DNA from: Desulfovibrionaceae bacterium
GTDB lineage: Bacteria; Desulfobacterota; Desulfovibrionia; Desulfovibrionales; Desulfovibrionaceae
Direction: 5' to 3'
Length of the DNA stretch: 64,000 nucleotides
Assembly: GCA_015709205.1 (NCBI GenBank)
Contig: JACCQO010000010.1
Location: 54,571-118,570 of the forward strand
Below, piece after piece: positions 27,062 through 35,203 of the stretch; the stretch's first letter is position 1, and every line of letters starts with the position of its first letter. The notes under the pieces are model-generated. The model saw only the letters and a program-made list of their open reading frames with translations. It searched no databases and was not told the DNA's origin. Position numbers and translations under genes: made by a program.

Positions 27062-28325
27062 CGAGCTCGAGGCCATTCGCCAAGCCGCGGCCGCCTGCAC
27101 GTACTGCGGCACGTGCCAGGCCTTCTGCCCGGTCTTCGCCGAGGTCGGGGCCGACGCGGCCAGCGCCCGGGGGCGGCTCCTGCAGCTCTGCCTGATGGCC
27201 GACGGGACCATCGAGGGCAACCGCAACCTGGCCCGCTCCCTGACGCGTTGCGCCCTGTGCAAGGCCTGCGAGGAGAAGTGCAGCTCCGGCATCCGCACCA
27301 CGGAGCTGTTCCTGCGCTTCCGCAAGGCCGTGGCCGACCGCACCCCCCTCCCCCTGGCCAAGCGCGCGGCCTTCACGGGCCTGCGCGCGCGCAAGCTCTT
27401 CGACGCCTGCCTGCGCCTGGGCCCGACCTTCCAGGGGCTGCTCTTCCGCAAGGCCGGGCACGGCCCGGGCGCGTTCGCGCGCCTGCCCATCCCGGCGGCC
27501 GGACTGAACAAGCGCCGGCTCATCCCGCGACTGCCCTCCACGCACCTGCGGCGCATGGTCGGCGAGACGTCCCGGCCCGGCGGCAAGCCCCGCGCACGCG
27601 TGGCCTTCTTCCCGGGCTGCATGCTCACCTACGTCTACCCCCAGGCGGGCCGCGCCCTGGTGGAAGTCCTGCTGGCCAACGGGGTGGAGGTGCTCCTGCC
27701 CAAGGACGTTGGCTGCTGCGGCACCCCGGCCATCATCTCCGGCGACTTCGCCACCGGCGCGGTGCTCGCGGCGCACAACGTCGCGGCCCTGGCCGGGCTC
27801 GACGTGGACGCCGTCGTCACGGGCTGCGCCACCTGCGGCACGGCCCTGGCCCACGAATACGGCCTGGCCCTGGAGGACGCGCCCGAACGCGGGGCCTGGG
27901 AAGGGATGAAAGACAAGGTCAAGGACTTCAGCGACTTTTTGCTCGAACTGGGCTTCAGCCGGGACATGCGCCCCGTGCCCGGGGCCGTGACCTACCACGA
28001 CGCCTGCCACCTGGTGCGCGGCATGAAGGTCGCGAGCCAGCCGCGCGAGCTGCTCCGGGCCGTGCCGGAGCTGGATCTGCGCGAGATGCGGGACGCGGCG
28101 CGCTGTTGCGGCTGCGGCGGCACCTTCAGCGCCTCGCACTACGACCTGGCCGCGCGGATCAACGACCACAAGGTCGCGAACATCCTGGCCACGGACGCGC
28201 CCACCGTGGCCACGGGCTGCTCGGCGTGCCGCATGCACATCGAGGACGGCCTGAACCGCAACGGGGCCCAGGGCGTGGCCGTGCTGCACACGGCCGAGAT
28301 CCTGGCCAAGGCCTACGGGCGCTGA
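27054..28325 (+). CDS. glcF: Fe-S oxidoreductase, GlcF type, with two cysteine-rich CCG domains
   Basis: 423 residues. Two N-terminal [4Fe-4S] sites (CTYCGTCQAFCP, CALCKACEEKC) are followed by two CCG domains: GCMLTY with GCCGTPA and TGCATC, then YHDACHL with CCGCGG and GCSACRMHIE. Such proteins (GlcF, LldE/LutA, HdrD-like) take electrons from the flavoprotein to a membrane or soluble acceptor. The 8-nt overlap with glcD implies coupled translation and a complex. A strong terminator follows. Confidence 0.92.
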   Translation: MNNELEAIRQAAAACTYCGTCQAFCPVFAEVGADAASARGRLLQLCLMADGTIEGNRNLARSLTRCALCKACEEKCSSGIRTTELFLRFRKAVADRTPLPLAKRAAFTGLRARKLFDACLRLGPTFQGLLFRKAGHGPGAFARLPIPAAGLNKRRLIPRLPSTHLRRMVGETSRPGGKPRARVAFFPGCMLTYVYPQAGRALVEVLLANGVEVLLPKDVGCCGTPAIISGDFATGAVLAAHNVAALAGLDVDAVVTGCATCGTALAHEYGLALEDAPERGAWEGMKDKVKDFSDFLLELGFSRDMRPVPGAVTYHDACHLVRGMKVASQPRELLRAVPELDLREMRDAARCCGCGGTFSASHYDLAARINDHKVANILATDAPTVATGCSACRMHIEDGLNRNGAQGVAVLHTAEILAKAYGR

Positions 28326-28474
28326 CGCGCCCGGACCGCGTGACCACCGGACAAGAACCCACCCGGCGGCCTTCCCGGGCCGCCCACGAGGCGGGCGCGG
28401 GCCGGAACACCCCGCGTCCGCCCGTATTTTCCGAGCCTCCGCCCGCCGTCCCTCGGGCGAGGGCCAAAAAGACA

Positions 28475-28507
28475 AGGGGTTGCAGCCTCGGCTGCAACCC
28501 CTCTTTT
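28475..28507. terminator. Terminator between glcF and the convergent secretion operon
   Basis: The 11-bp stem GGGGTTGCAGC / GCTGCAACCCC with loop CTCG is followed by TCTTTT on the plus strand. The minus side has CTTGTCTTTTT after the stem, so it may serve both convergent transcripts. Confidence 0.88.
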
Positions 28508-28551
28508 CGGTCGAAAAACCGGACGGACGCTCGCCGGGGCGCCCGCCCCGA

Positions 28552-30561
28552 TCACTCGTATTCGATGTTGCTGGCGCGCAGCATGCGCTGGCCGCGCGGC
28601 GAATCGACCACGGCCTCCAGGGCCTGGATGACCGTGTGGTCGTACTTGGTGTCGGCCATCTGCCAGAGGATCTGCACGGCCTCGCGCGCGGTCTTGGCCT
28701 TGCGGTAGGAACGCTTCTGCACCAGGGCGCTGAAGGTGTTGGTCGCGCCCAGGATGCGCGCGGGCATGAAGATGTCGTCCCCGCGCAGCCCGTTGGGATA
28801 CCCCGTGCCGTCCAGGTTCTCCTGCAGCTGCCAGATGGTCTCGGTGATCGGCAGGTGGAACCGGATGCCCTCGAGGAGGCGGCAGGTGTGCTCCACGTAG
28901 CGCTGCATCTCGCGGATCTCCTCGGGCGTGAGCTTGCCCTGCTTCTCCATGATCTCCTTGGGCACGAAGGTCTTGCCCACCTGCGAGAGGATCGCGGCCG
29001 CCTCCACGGTGGAGCAGTCCTCGTCGCTGAGCAGCAGCGTCTCGGCCACCTCCATGGCCAGCTTGCGCAGCAAGGCGGTGTGGCCGTCCAGAAAGGGCAC
29101 GCTCTCCACCGCGCGCACCAGGGCGTCGATGATCTGCTGGCGCATCTCGATGTTCAGGCTGTTCTGGGCCCGCTCCTCGGTGACGTCGCGGAACACCAGC
29201 AGGGTGTGCTCGGCCTGCTCGCCGAGCGCGACCCGGGAGGCCCAGGCCTCGAAAAGGATGGGCCTGGCCCCGCGGTAGACCGCGATCTCCTGGGTGTAGG
29301 CCGCATCGGACATGGCCAGCATCTGGTCGCCGTGCGCCAGGGCCGCGGCCTCGTCCGGGTTGAAGAGTTCCGCCACGGTCAGCCCCAAGGCCACGGTCGG
29401 CGACTTGCCGCACAACGTTCCGAAGGCCCGGTTGACGTACTCCACCCGGCCGCTTTCGGCGTGGCGCAGGCAGACCGGCACGGGCAGGGCCTCGGCCACG
29501 GCCCCGAGCAGGGCATAGCCCCGGCGCAGGGGCTCGACCTCCTCCTTGAGCCCCCGGGCGATGCGCCGGTAGCGCAGCCGGCTGGCGAAGAGCGCGGCCG
29601 TGCTGGTGAACAGCAGGGCGACCAGCCCGCCGGCGACCAGCAGCGCCAAGGAGACCAGTTCGTAGCCGCGCAGTTCCCCGGCGAGCCGGGCGCGGCCGGT
29701 TTCCGCGGCCAGCCACCAGCGCACCGCGGGCAGCGAGGTCGCCGTGGAGTAGACCTCGTCCGCGCCCTTGAGGTCCGTGCGCGGGCCGAAGCGCACCTCC
29801 TCCACGTCCGCCAGCGAGACCTCCACCGGTTCGAGCTTGAGCGAGTCCGGATAGGCCGGGGCGATCTCCTCGAAGACCGGGGAGCCCATGTCGTCCGCGC
29901 CCTGCTGCACGAGGTGCACGGTGGTGGAAAAGCGCAGGCCGCGCGCGGAGCCCAGGAAGGCGCGCAGCACGTTCTGCAGCGGGATGACGACCACGAGCAC
30001 GTGGTCCGGCGAGGCCGAATCGGACAGAGCGCCCGTGGGATAGACCGGGATGTACAGGTCCGAGACCAGGCCGCCCTTGTAGGCGTAGAGCGGCGAAAAG
30101 AACGGCACGCGCGTCTGCACCACGCTGCGGATGCTCTCGAAGTAGGAGTTCTCCGTGGCGTCGAGCTTGCCCATGGTCGTGGCCAGGAGGTTGCCGTTCA
30201 CGCCGAAGAGGTGCCCGGCCAGAAACCCGGCCGAGGCCACGAAGTTCTCGAAGTCCTCCTGGGCGCGGTCCTTGCGGTCGGCCTTCATGGACGCGAAATT
30301 GGCGATGGCCCCGCGGAAGATGCGCGCCTTGGCCAACTCCCGGGCGCGGACCACCCACTCCACGAGCTGGGTGGAGATCATCTCCGACTGGGAGGCGAGC
30401 ACGTCCGCCTGGTACTGGCGGACCTCCTCGGTCAGGGCCTCGACCCGCTGGTCGCGGAGCATGCCCGCCGTGTGCCAGGCCCCGACCCCGACCACGAGAA
30501 AAAAGCAACAGAGCACGAAGGCCGTGCCCCGCGACTGGGTCTTGAAGATCTTCTTCTTCAT
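28552..30561 (-). CDS. Membrane sensor protein: periplasmic Cache-like domain, PAS and degenerate HD-GYP domain
   Basis: 669 residues. TM1 is at about 12-32, a periplasmic Cache-type region at 40-295, TM2 at 300-328, PAS at about 350-470 and an HD-GYP fold at 475-640. The GYP signature survives (DGTGYPNGL), but every metal ligand I can place is gone: the HD pair is SQ (AAAILSQVGKTFVP), the HH before DGTGYP is QEN, and the VADVYDAL Asp residues are TNTFSAL. It is therefore probably a cyclic-di-GMP receptor or signalling module rather than a phosphodiesterase. It is last in the adhesin secretion operon, 24 nt after the fusion-protein gene, hinting that it controls export or adhesin display. Confidence 0.88.
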   Translation of the reverse strand: MKKKIFKTQSRGTAFVLCCFFLVVGVGAWHTAGMLRDQRVEALTEEVRQYQADVLASQSEMISTQLVEWVVRARELAKARIFRGAIANFASMKADRKDRAQEDFENFVASAGFLAGHLFGVNGNLLATTMGKLDATENSYFESIRSVVQTRVPFFSPLYAYKGGLVSDLYIPVYPTGALSDSASPDHVLVVVIPLQNVLRAFLGSARGLRFSTTVHLVQQGADDMGSPVFEEIAPAYPDSLKLEPVEVSLADVEEVRFGPRTDLKGADEVYSTATSLPAVRWWLAAETGRARLAGELRGYELVSLALLVAGGLVALLFTSTAALFASRLRYRRIARGLKEEVEPLRRGYALLGAVAEALPVPVCLRHAESGRVEYVNRAFGTLCGKSPTVALGLTVAELFNPDEAAALAHGDQMLAMSDAAYTQEIAVYRGARPILFEAWASRVALGEQAEHTLLVFRDVTEERAQNSLNIEMRQQIIDALVRAVESVPFLDGHTALLRKLAMEVAETLLLSDEDCSTVEAAAILSQVGKTFVPKEIMEKQGKLTPEEIREMQRYVEHTCRLLEGIRFHLPITETIWQLQENLDGTGYPNGLRGDDIFMPARILGATNTFSALVQKRSYRKAKTAREAVQILWQMADTKYDHTVIQALEAVVDSPRGQRMLRASNIEYE

Positions 30562-30585
30562 CCGTTGGTTCCCCTTGCCCGCGCC

Positions 30586-31881
30586 CTACCGCGTGCGGTG
30601 CTCGGAAAGCGCCCCGCGCATGCCCCGCAGGACGGGGGACAGCAGGTAGTCGAGCACGGTCTCCTCGCCCGAGAGGATGTTGACCTCCACGATCATGCCC
30701 GGGAGGAAGTCCGCGGCCTTGTGCGCGTCGCCCTTCACCGTCTCGAGGATTACCCGGTAGTACCAGGTGCGCGTCACGTCGTCGAAATAGGTCTTGGCCG
30801 AGATGTTCACGATCCTGGCCAGGAGCATGGTGTCCTCGGAAAATTCGTAGCGCGACGGACGGATCTTGGCGGACATGCCGTTCCAGATCTTGGTCCGGTC
30901 GCCGGGCTGCACCTTGCCCTCGATCTGGATGGAGGCGGTCTTGGGCACGATCTCGGCCAGGGCCTCGCCCGAGCGCACGATGCCGCCCACGGTGTTGGCG
31001 CTGAGCTTGTAGATGGTCCCGTCGATGGGCGAGCGGACCACGCTGCGCACGATCTGCTCGTTGGCCGCGTTGACCTCCTCGGTCACGGCCTGCAGCTCGG
31101 AGCTCACGGTGCTGATCTCCTCGCGCACCTCGCTGAGGAAGTCGAGCCTCTCGCGGTTGATGCGCTGCCTAAGCTCCTGGATCTTGAGGTCGTACTCCTC
31201 GCGCTTGCGCGAAACCTCGTCGATGCTGGTCACGATGCGGGCCAGGTCGGCCTTGCGCTGCAGCAGGAGCTGGCGCGAGCCGATGCCGCGCTCGACCATG
31301 GGCGCGAGCATGTCGTGCTGCTGGCGGATTACCTTTTCCTCCTCGCGCATGTTGGCCATGTGGTTCTCGCTGGAAACCAGCGCGGCCTGGGTCTGGTCGA
31401 TCTGGGTCTGCAGGATGCGGATGCGCTCGGCCAGGGCCTCCTCGCGGTAGCGGGCGAACTGCAGCTCGCTGAGCTCCTCCTCGCTCTTGGCCCGGGCCGC
31501 GAACTCGGCCACCGTGCCTGCGCTCTCGGCGGCCAGCCGGTCGAGCTTGGCGCTCAGGCGCTTCTGCTTGATCTCGGACTTGTTGCGCTCCTTGGTGATC
31601 ATGGTGTTGGCGATGGTCACCAGGGGCTGCCCGGCCTCCACGTCGTCGCCCTCCTGCACGAAGACCTGCTCCACCACGCCGCCCTCGTAGTGGCCCACGA
31701 TCTTGTCCGTCAGGTTGGTCTCCACCACGCCCTGGGCGCGCACGGTCTTCTCGATGGTGCAGTTGGACGCCCAGACCAGGAATACGACCAGGAACACGGC
31801 GATGACCACGAGCACGACCAGCTTGCCCAGGCTCTGCTCCACGGACCAGACGAAGTCCCGCATGCGGAGGTCCTTGCGCAT
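30586..31881 (-). CDS. Type I secretion membrane-fusion protein, HlyD/LapC family
   Basis: 431 residues. A short cytoplasmic N-terminus precedes one membrane helix (about 20-40), a lipoyl-like half (VRAQGVVETNL and GGVVEQVFVQEGDDVEAGQPL), a long coiled coil (about 100-290), the second lipoyl half (VRSPIDGTIYKL) and a beta-barrel end (LPGMIVEVNILSGEETVLDYLLSP), the usual HlyD C-terminus. It bridges the ABC exporter to TolC. It lies 3 nt after the exporter gene. Confidence 0.95.
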   Translation of the reverse strand: MRKDLRMRDFVWSVEQSLGKLVVLVVIAVFLVVFLVWASNCTIEKTVRAQGVVETNLTDKIVGHYEGGVVEQVFVQEGDDVEAGQPLVTIANTMITKERNKSEIKQKRLSAKLDRLAAESAGTVAEFAARAKSEEELSELQFARYREEALAERIRILQTQIDQTQAALVSSENHMANMREEEKVIRQQHDMLAPMVERGIGSRQLLLQRKADLARIVTSIDEVSRKREEYDLKIQELRQRINRERLDFLSEVREEISTVSSELQAVTEEVNAANEQIVRSVVRSPIDGTIYKLSANTVGGIVRSGEALAEIVPKTASIQIEGKVQPGDRTKIWNGMSAKIRPSRYEFSEDTMLLARIVNISAKTYFDDVTRTWYYRVILETVKGDAHKAADFLPGMIVEVNILSGEETVLDYLLSPVLRGMRGALSEHRTR

Positions 31882-31884
31882 GGC

Positions 31885-34245
31885 CTACCCCGCCCCCTGC
31901 CCCAGCTTGGCCAGCACCGCCTCCTTGCTGCCGTCGGCCACCACCCGCCCCTGGTCGATGACCAGGATGCGGTCCACGATCTGGAGGATGTGCGGCCGGT
32001 GCGTGACCACGAGCATGGTCCTGCCCTCCATGCCCTGGCGCATGCGCTGGATGAAGACGTGCTCCTGGGTGGAGTCCATGGAGCTGGTGGGTTCGTCGAG
32101 CAGCAGGAGCGGCGGATCGTTGACCAGGGCCCGGGCGATGGCCACGGCCTGGCGCTGGCCGCGCGAAAGGTTCTTGCCGCCCTCGAGGATGGGCATCTTC
32201 AGCCCCAGGGGGTGGCGGGAGACGAAGGTCTCGATGCCGGAGATGGCCAGGGCCTGGACCATGGTCTGCCGGGCCACCTTGCGCGCGCCCATGAGCAGGT
32301 TGAACTCCAGGGTGCCCTGGAAGAGCACCGGCGACTGCGGGACCACGCCCATGAACTCGCGCACGGTCTCCACGTCCAGGTGGGCCATGTTGTAGCCGTC
32401 GAGCAGGACCACGCCCTCGGAGGGGCGCGCCAGCCCGGCCAGGAGCTTGAGCAGCGTGGTCTTGCCGCTGCCCATGGGGCCGATGATCCCGACCTTTTCC
32501 CCGGCCTTGACCGAGAAGGAGACGTTCTCCAGCACGTAGGGCGCCTCGGGCGCGTAGCGGTAGGAGACCGAATCGAAGGTCACGTCGCCGTCGACCCGCT
32601 CCACCTTCATCCGCGCGGCCTCGCCGGATTCCTTGTCCAGCTTGAGCAGCCCGTAGAGGTCCTTGTAGGAGCGGCGCGCGAAGAGATAGGTGGTGATCAG
32701 GTTGGCCATGCCCGCGCACACGGCGATGCACCGGCCCGAGAGGACCATGGTCGCCAGCAGCCCGCCGCTGCTCATGGACCCGCCCGCGATGAGGAAGAAG
32801 GCCACCACCAGGAGCCCGGCGGAATTGAGCTGCCCGAGAAACCCGGTGGCCATGGAGCAGCGCGTCTGGGCCAGGCGGTACTGCGAGGCCATCTCCCCGG
32901 CCTTCTCCACCTCCGTGGCCCAGCGGGCCACGAAGAGCCGCGTGGCGTTGGTCACCTTGATGGACTCCACGCCCTGGAACACCTCGTTGAGAAACGAGCT
33001 CTTGCGCGACTGCAGCTTGCTCTGGGCCGAAACGTTGCGGTCGATGAAGAACCCGTAGACCAGGGAAACCGCGAGCACGAGCAGGGAGATGGTCGCGGGG
33101 ACCAGAAAGAGCAGGCCACTGTTCAGGTAGATGACGAAGAGGAAGAAGAACAGGAAGACGAAGTCGATGGAGCCGATGACCAACTGGGTGGTGAAGAGCG
33201 CCTTGATGCGCGAGAACTCCTGGACCACGTGGGTCAGGTGCCCGGTGGAGGACGGCAGCGCGGAAAAGACCGTGTCCAGCACCTGGCCGAGCAGGAAGGG
33301 TTCGGCCTCGCGCTCCACGCGCAGGGCGGCCTTTTCCACGAGCACGGTGCGCACGTTCTTGAGCACGAAGTCGAAGAGCAGCACGATCACGGCCCCGGTG
33401 ACCAGCACGCGCAGCGAATTCTCGGCCAGGTTGGGCAGGATGCGGTCGTAGAAGATGCCCATGAGCAGCGGCACCACCAGGGTGAAGCAGTGGATGAGCA
33501 CCGTGGCCAGGACCACCTGGGCGTACAGCGGCCACATCTTGAGCACCTGGCCCAGGAACCAGTTGGGGCTCAGGAAGGGGGCCTCGTCGGTCTCGAAGAC
33601 CGTGGCGAAGGAGCAGCGCCACTCCTTGAAGCGGTCCAGCTCCCCGCCGCCGTTGCGCAGCATGGAGGTCTCGCCGTCCCAGACCTCCAGGATGTGGCCC
33701 TGGCGCTTCTCGACCACGGCGAAGGAGCCGTCCGCGTACTGCACCAGGGCCGGGAGGTCCTCGTCGGCGAAGCGGGGCGGCCGCGGGCCCAGGGTGGCCT
33801 GCAGCCCCATGTTGTCCGCCTGCATCTGAAGGTAATCGCGCAGGTTGGCCGCGTTGCCCAGCTCCAGGGTGCGGCTGGAGGTGCGGATGCCGAAGAGTTC
33901 GGCGACGCGCTCCAGGCACGCGGCCACGGGCGCGCCCTGGGGCTCGGGCTGCGGCCCGCAGTCGGGGGCCGGTCCGGGCGCGGCACCCGGCGCGCCGTCA
34001 ACAGCGCCATCGGGCGCGGGGCCGGTCGGCGCGGAGGAGGCGGCGGCCGCCTCCGGAGCGCCGCCTGGAGCGGAGGACTGGGAGGACACCGCGAAGGACG
34101 CGGCCGCCGGGCCGACCGCCGGATGCGCGGCCCCGGCCGCCCCCGGGCCCGCCGCGGCCGCCGGCGCGGACCCCGGTCCGTCGGCCGCAACGGCCTGCGC
34201 CGCCACGTCCGCCGACTCGATCCTGTCCCGTTCCTTGAACACCAA
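31885..34245 (-). CDS. Type I secretion ABC transporter, HlyB/LapB family
   Basis: 786 residues. It has an inactive C39-like domain (106-225; no convincing catalytic Cys-His pair), six membrane helices (about 240-520) and a nucleotide-binding domain: Walker A GPMGSGKTT, Q-loop VPQSPVLFQGT, signature LSRGQRQ, Walker B LLLLDEPTSSMD, and the switch His in VVTHRP. It powers export of the adhesin from the cytoplasm. Odd feature: residues about 15-105 are an Ala/Pro/Gly-rich extension, absent from standard HlyB. It is followed by the fusion protein after 3 nt and preceded by the MotB/OmpA-like gene. Confidence 0.95.
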   Translation of the reverse strand: MVFKERDRIESADVAAQAVAADGPGSAPAAAAGPGAAGAAHPAVGPAAASFAVSSQSSAPGGAPEAAAASSAPTGPAPDGAVDGAPGAAPGPAPDCGPQPEPQGAPVAACLERVAELFGIRTSSRTLELGNAANLRDYLQMQADNMGLQATLGPRPPRFADEDLPALVQYADGSFAVVEKRQGHILEVWDGETSMLRNGGGELDRFKEWRCSFATVFETDEAPFLSPNWFLGQVLKMWPLYAQVVLATVLIHCFTLVVPLLMGIFYDRILPNLAENSLRVLVTGAVIVLLFDFVLKNVRTVLVEKAALRVEREAEPFLLGQVLDTVFSALPSSTGHLTHVVQEFSRIKALFTTQLVIGSIDFVFLFFFLFVIYLNSGLLFLVPATISLLVLAVSLVYGFFIDRNVSAQSKLQSRKSSFLNEVFQGVESIKVTNATRLFVARWATEVEKAGEMASQYRLAQTRCSMATGFLGQLNSAGLLVVAFFLIAGGSMSSGGLLATMVLSGRCIAVCAGMANLITTYLFARRSYKDLYGLLKLDKESGEAARMKVERVDGDVTFDSVSYRYAPEAPYVLENVSFSVKAGEKVGIIGPMGSGKTTLLKLLAGLARPSEGVVLLDGYNMAHLDVETVREFMGVVPQSPVLFQGTLEFNLLMGARKVARQTMVQALAISGIETFVSRHPLGLKMPILEGGKNLSRGQRQAVAIARALVNDPPLLLLDEPTSSMDSTQEHVFIQRMRQGMEGRTMLVVTHRPHILQIVDRILVIDQGRVVADGSKEAVLAKLGQGAG

Positions 34246-34275
34246 ACGCGCGCTCCGTCGTTCCGGCCCGGCCCG

Positions 34276-35133
34276 CTAGCGGACCACGCTGATCACGACC
34301 TGGTTGGTTCCGGGCACGGCTTCCTCCAGGGCCCGGAACTTGATCTTGGACTTGGGAATCCCGCCCTCCTCGTTGGCCACGCGGATCAGGCCGTAGAGCC
34401 GCTTGAAGGACACGGAGTTGGCCGTGCTCGAGGGCACGCCCTCGAAATTCAGGGTCGCGGTCAGCTCCAGCCCGTTGGCCGCGATGGCCTCCTTGTTGGG
34501 CGCGAGCCAGGCCAAGAGTTCCTGCTTGGTGGCGTCCTCCAGGGTGCTGGTGAGCTTGTTGTAGAGGATGATGATGCGGTTCTTGGGGTCCAGGCCGCGC
34601 ACGATCCTGGTCACGAACTCCGGCGTCTTGGGCTCCAGGCCGGATTTGACCTCCACGTCCTTGCCGCGCGAGGCCTCCAGCTCGGCGATGCGCGCCAGGG
34701 CCTTTTCCAGGGCCAGCTTGGCGGCCTTCTCGTCCTGCACGGCCTTGCCGGAATCGCGCGCCGCGGCCAGCGCGGCCTCCAACTGCCTCTTCAGCGCCGC
34801 CTTCTCCATCTCCAGCTTTTCCAGCTCCAGGACCGAGGCCGGGGAATTGGGCGCCAGGTCCTTGGCGTCCAGCAGGGCCTGGGTGGACAGGGCCTTCTCC
34901 AGCCGCTCCTTGGAGGACAGGGGCGCGGCGTAGGCCATGGCCTGCGAGGAGGCCACGACCTGCGTGTCGCCGGTGGTCTGCGTGGGGGCCGCGTCCTTGA
35001 GCGCGACGATGTAGGAAAGCGTCCCCACCACGAGCACCATGAGCAGGGTGAAGAACACCATCATCATCAGGACCGTGGACAGGGCATCGACGAATCCCGG
35101 CCAGGGCGGTCCCGCATCGTGGTCTTGAGCCAT
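34276..35133 (-). CDS. MotB/SiiA-like inner-membrane protein with divergent OmpA-like C-terminus
   Basis: 285 residues. The N-terminal helix reads GFVDALSTVLMMMVFFTLLM, aligning with the MotB helix around its proton-carrying Asp (YAD-FMTAMMAFFLVMW); Asp16 sits at that position. A coiled coil occupies about 95-165, then a C-terminal region (about 185-285) that resembles a divergent OmpA fold without the usual peptidoglycan-binding signature. With the MotA/TolQ-like protein at the other end of the operon it could form an ion channel. Salmonella SiiA is the closest functional analogue I know. The gene is between the adhesin and the ABC exporter. Confidence 0.82.
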   Translation of the reverse strand: MAQDHDAGPPWPGFVDALSTVLMMMVFFTLLMVLVVGTLSYIVALKDAAPTQTTGDTQVVASSQAMAYAAPLSSKERLEKALSTQALLDAKDLAPNSPASVLELEKLEMEKAALKRQLEAALAAARDSGKAVQDEKAAKLALEKALARIAELEASRGKDVEVKSGLEPKTPEFVTRIVRGLDPKNRIIILYNKLTSTLEDATKQELLAWLAPNKEAIAANGLELTATLNFEGVPSSTANSVSFKRLYGLIRVANEEGGIPKSKIKFRALEEAVPGTNQVVISVVR

Positions 35134-35156
35134 ACGTTCTCTCTCGCTGTTTGTCG

Positions 35157-35177
35157 CGCCGCGCTCCGGGCGCGGCG
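35157..35177 (-). promoter_or_regulatory. GC hairpin in the adhesin-motB-like intergenic gap
   Basis: An 8-bp perfect inverted repeat CGCCGCGC / GCGCGGCG with a 5-nt loop lies between the adhesin stop and the next gene's ribosome site. There is no T-tract, so I read it as an RNA-stability or attenuation element that could lower downstream expression relative to the adhesin. Confidence 0.4.
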
Positions 35178-35203
35178 GTGCGTCCAGCGCCTTGCGGCGC
35201 GGT

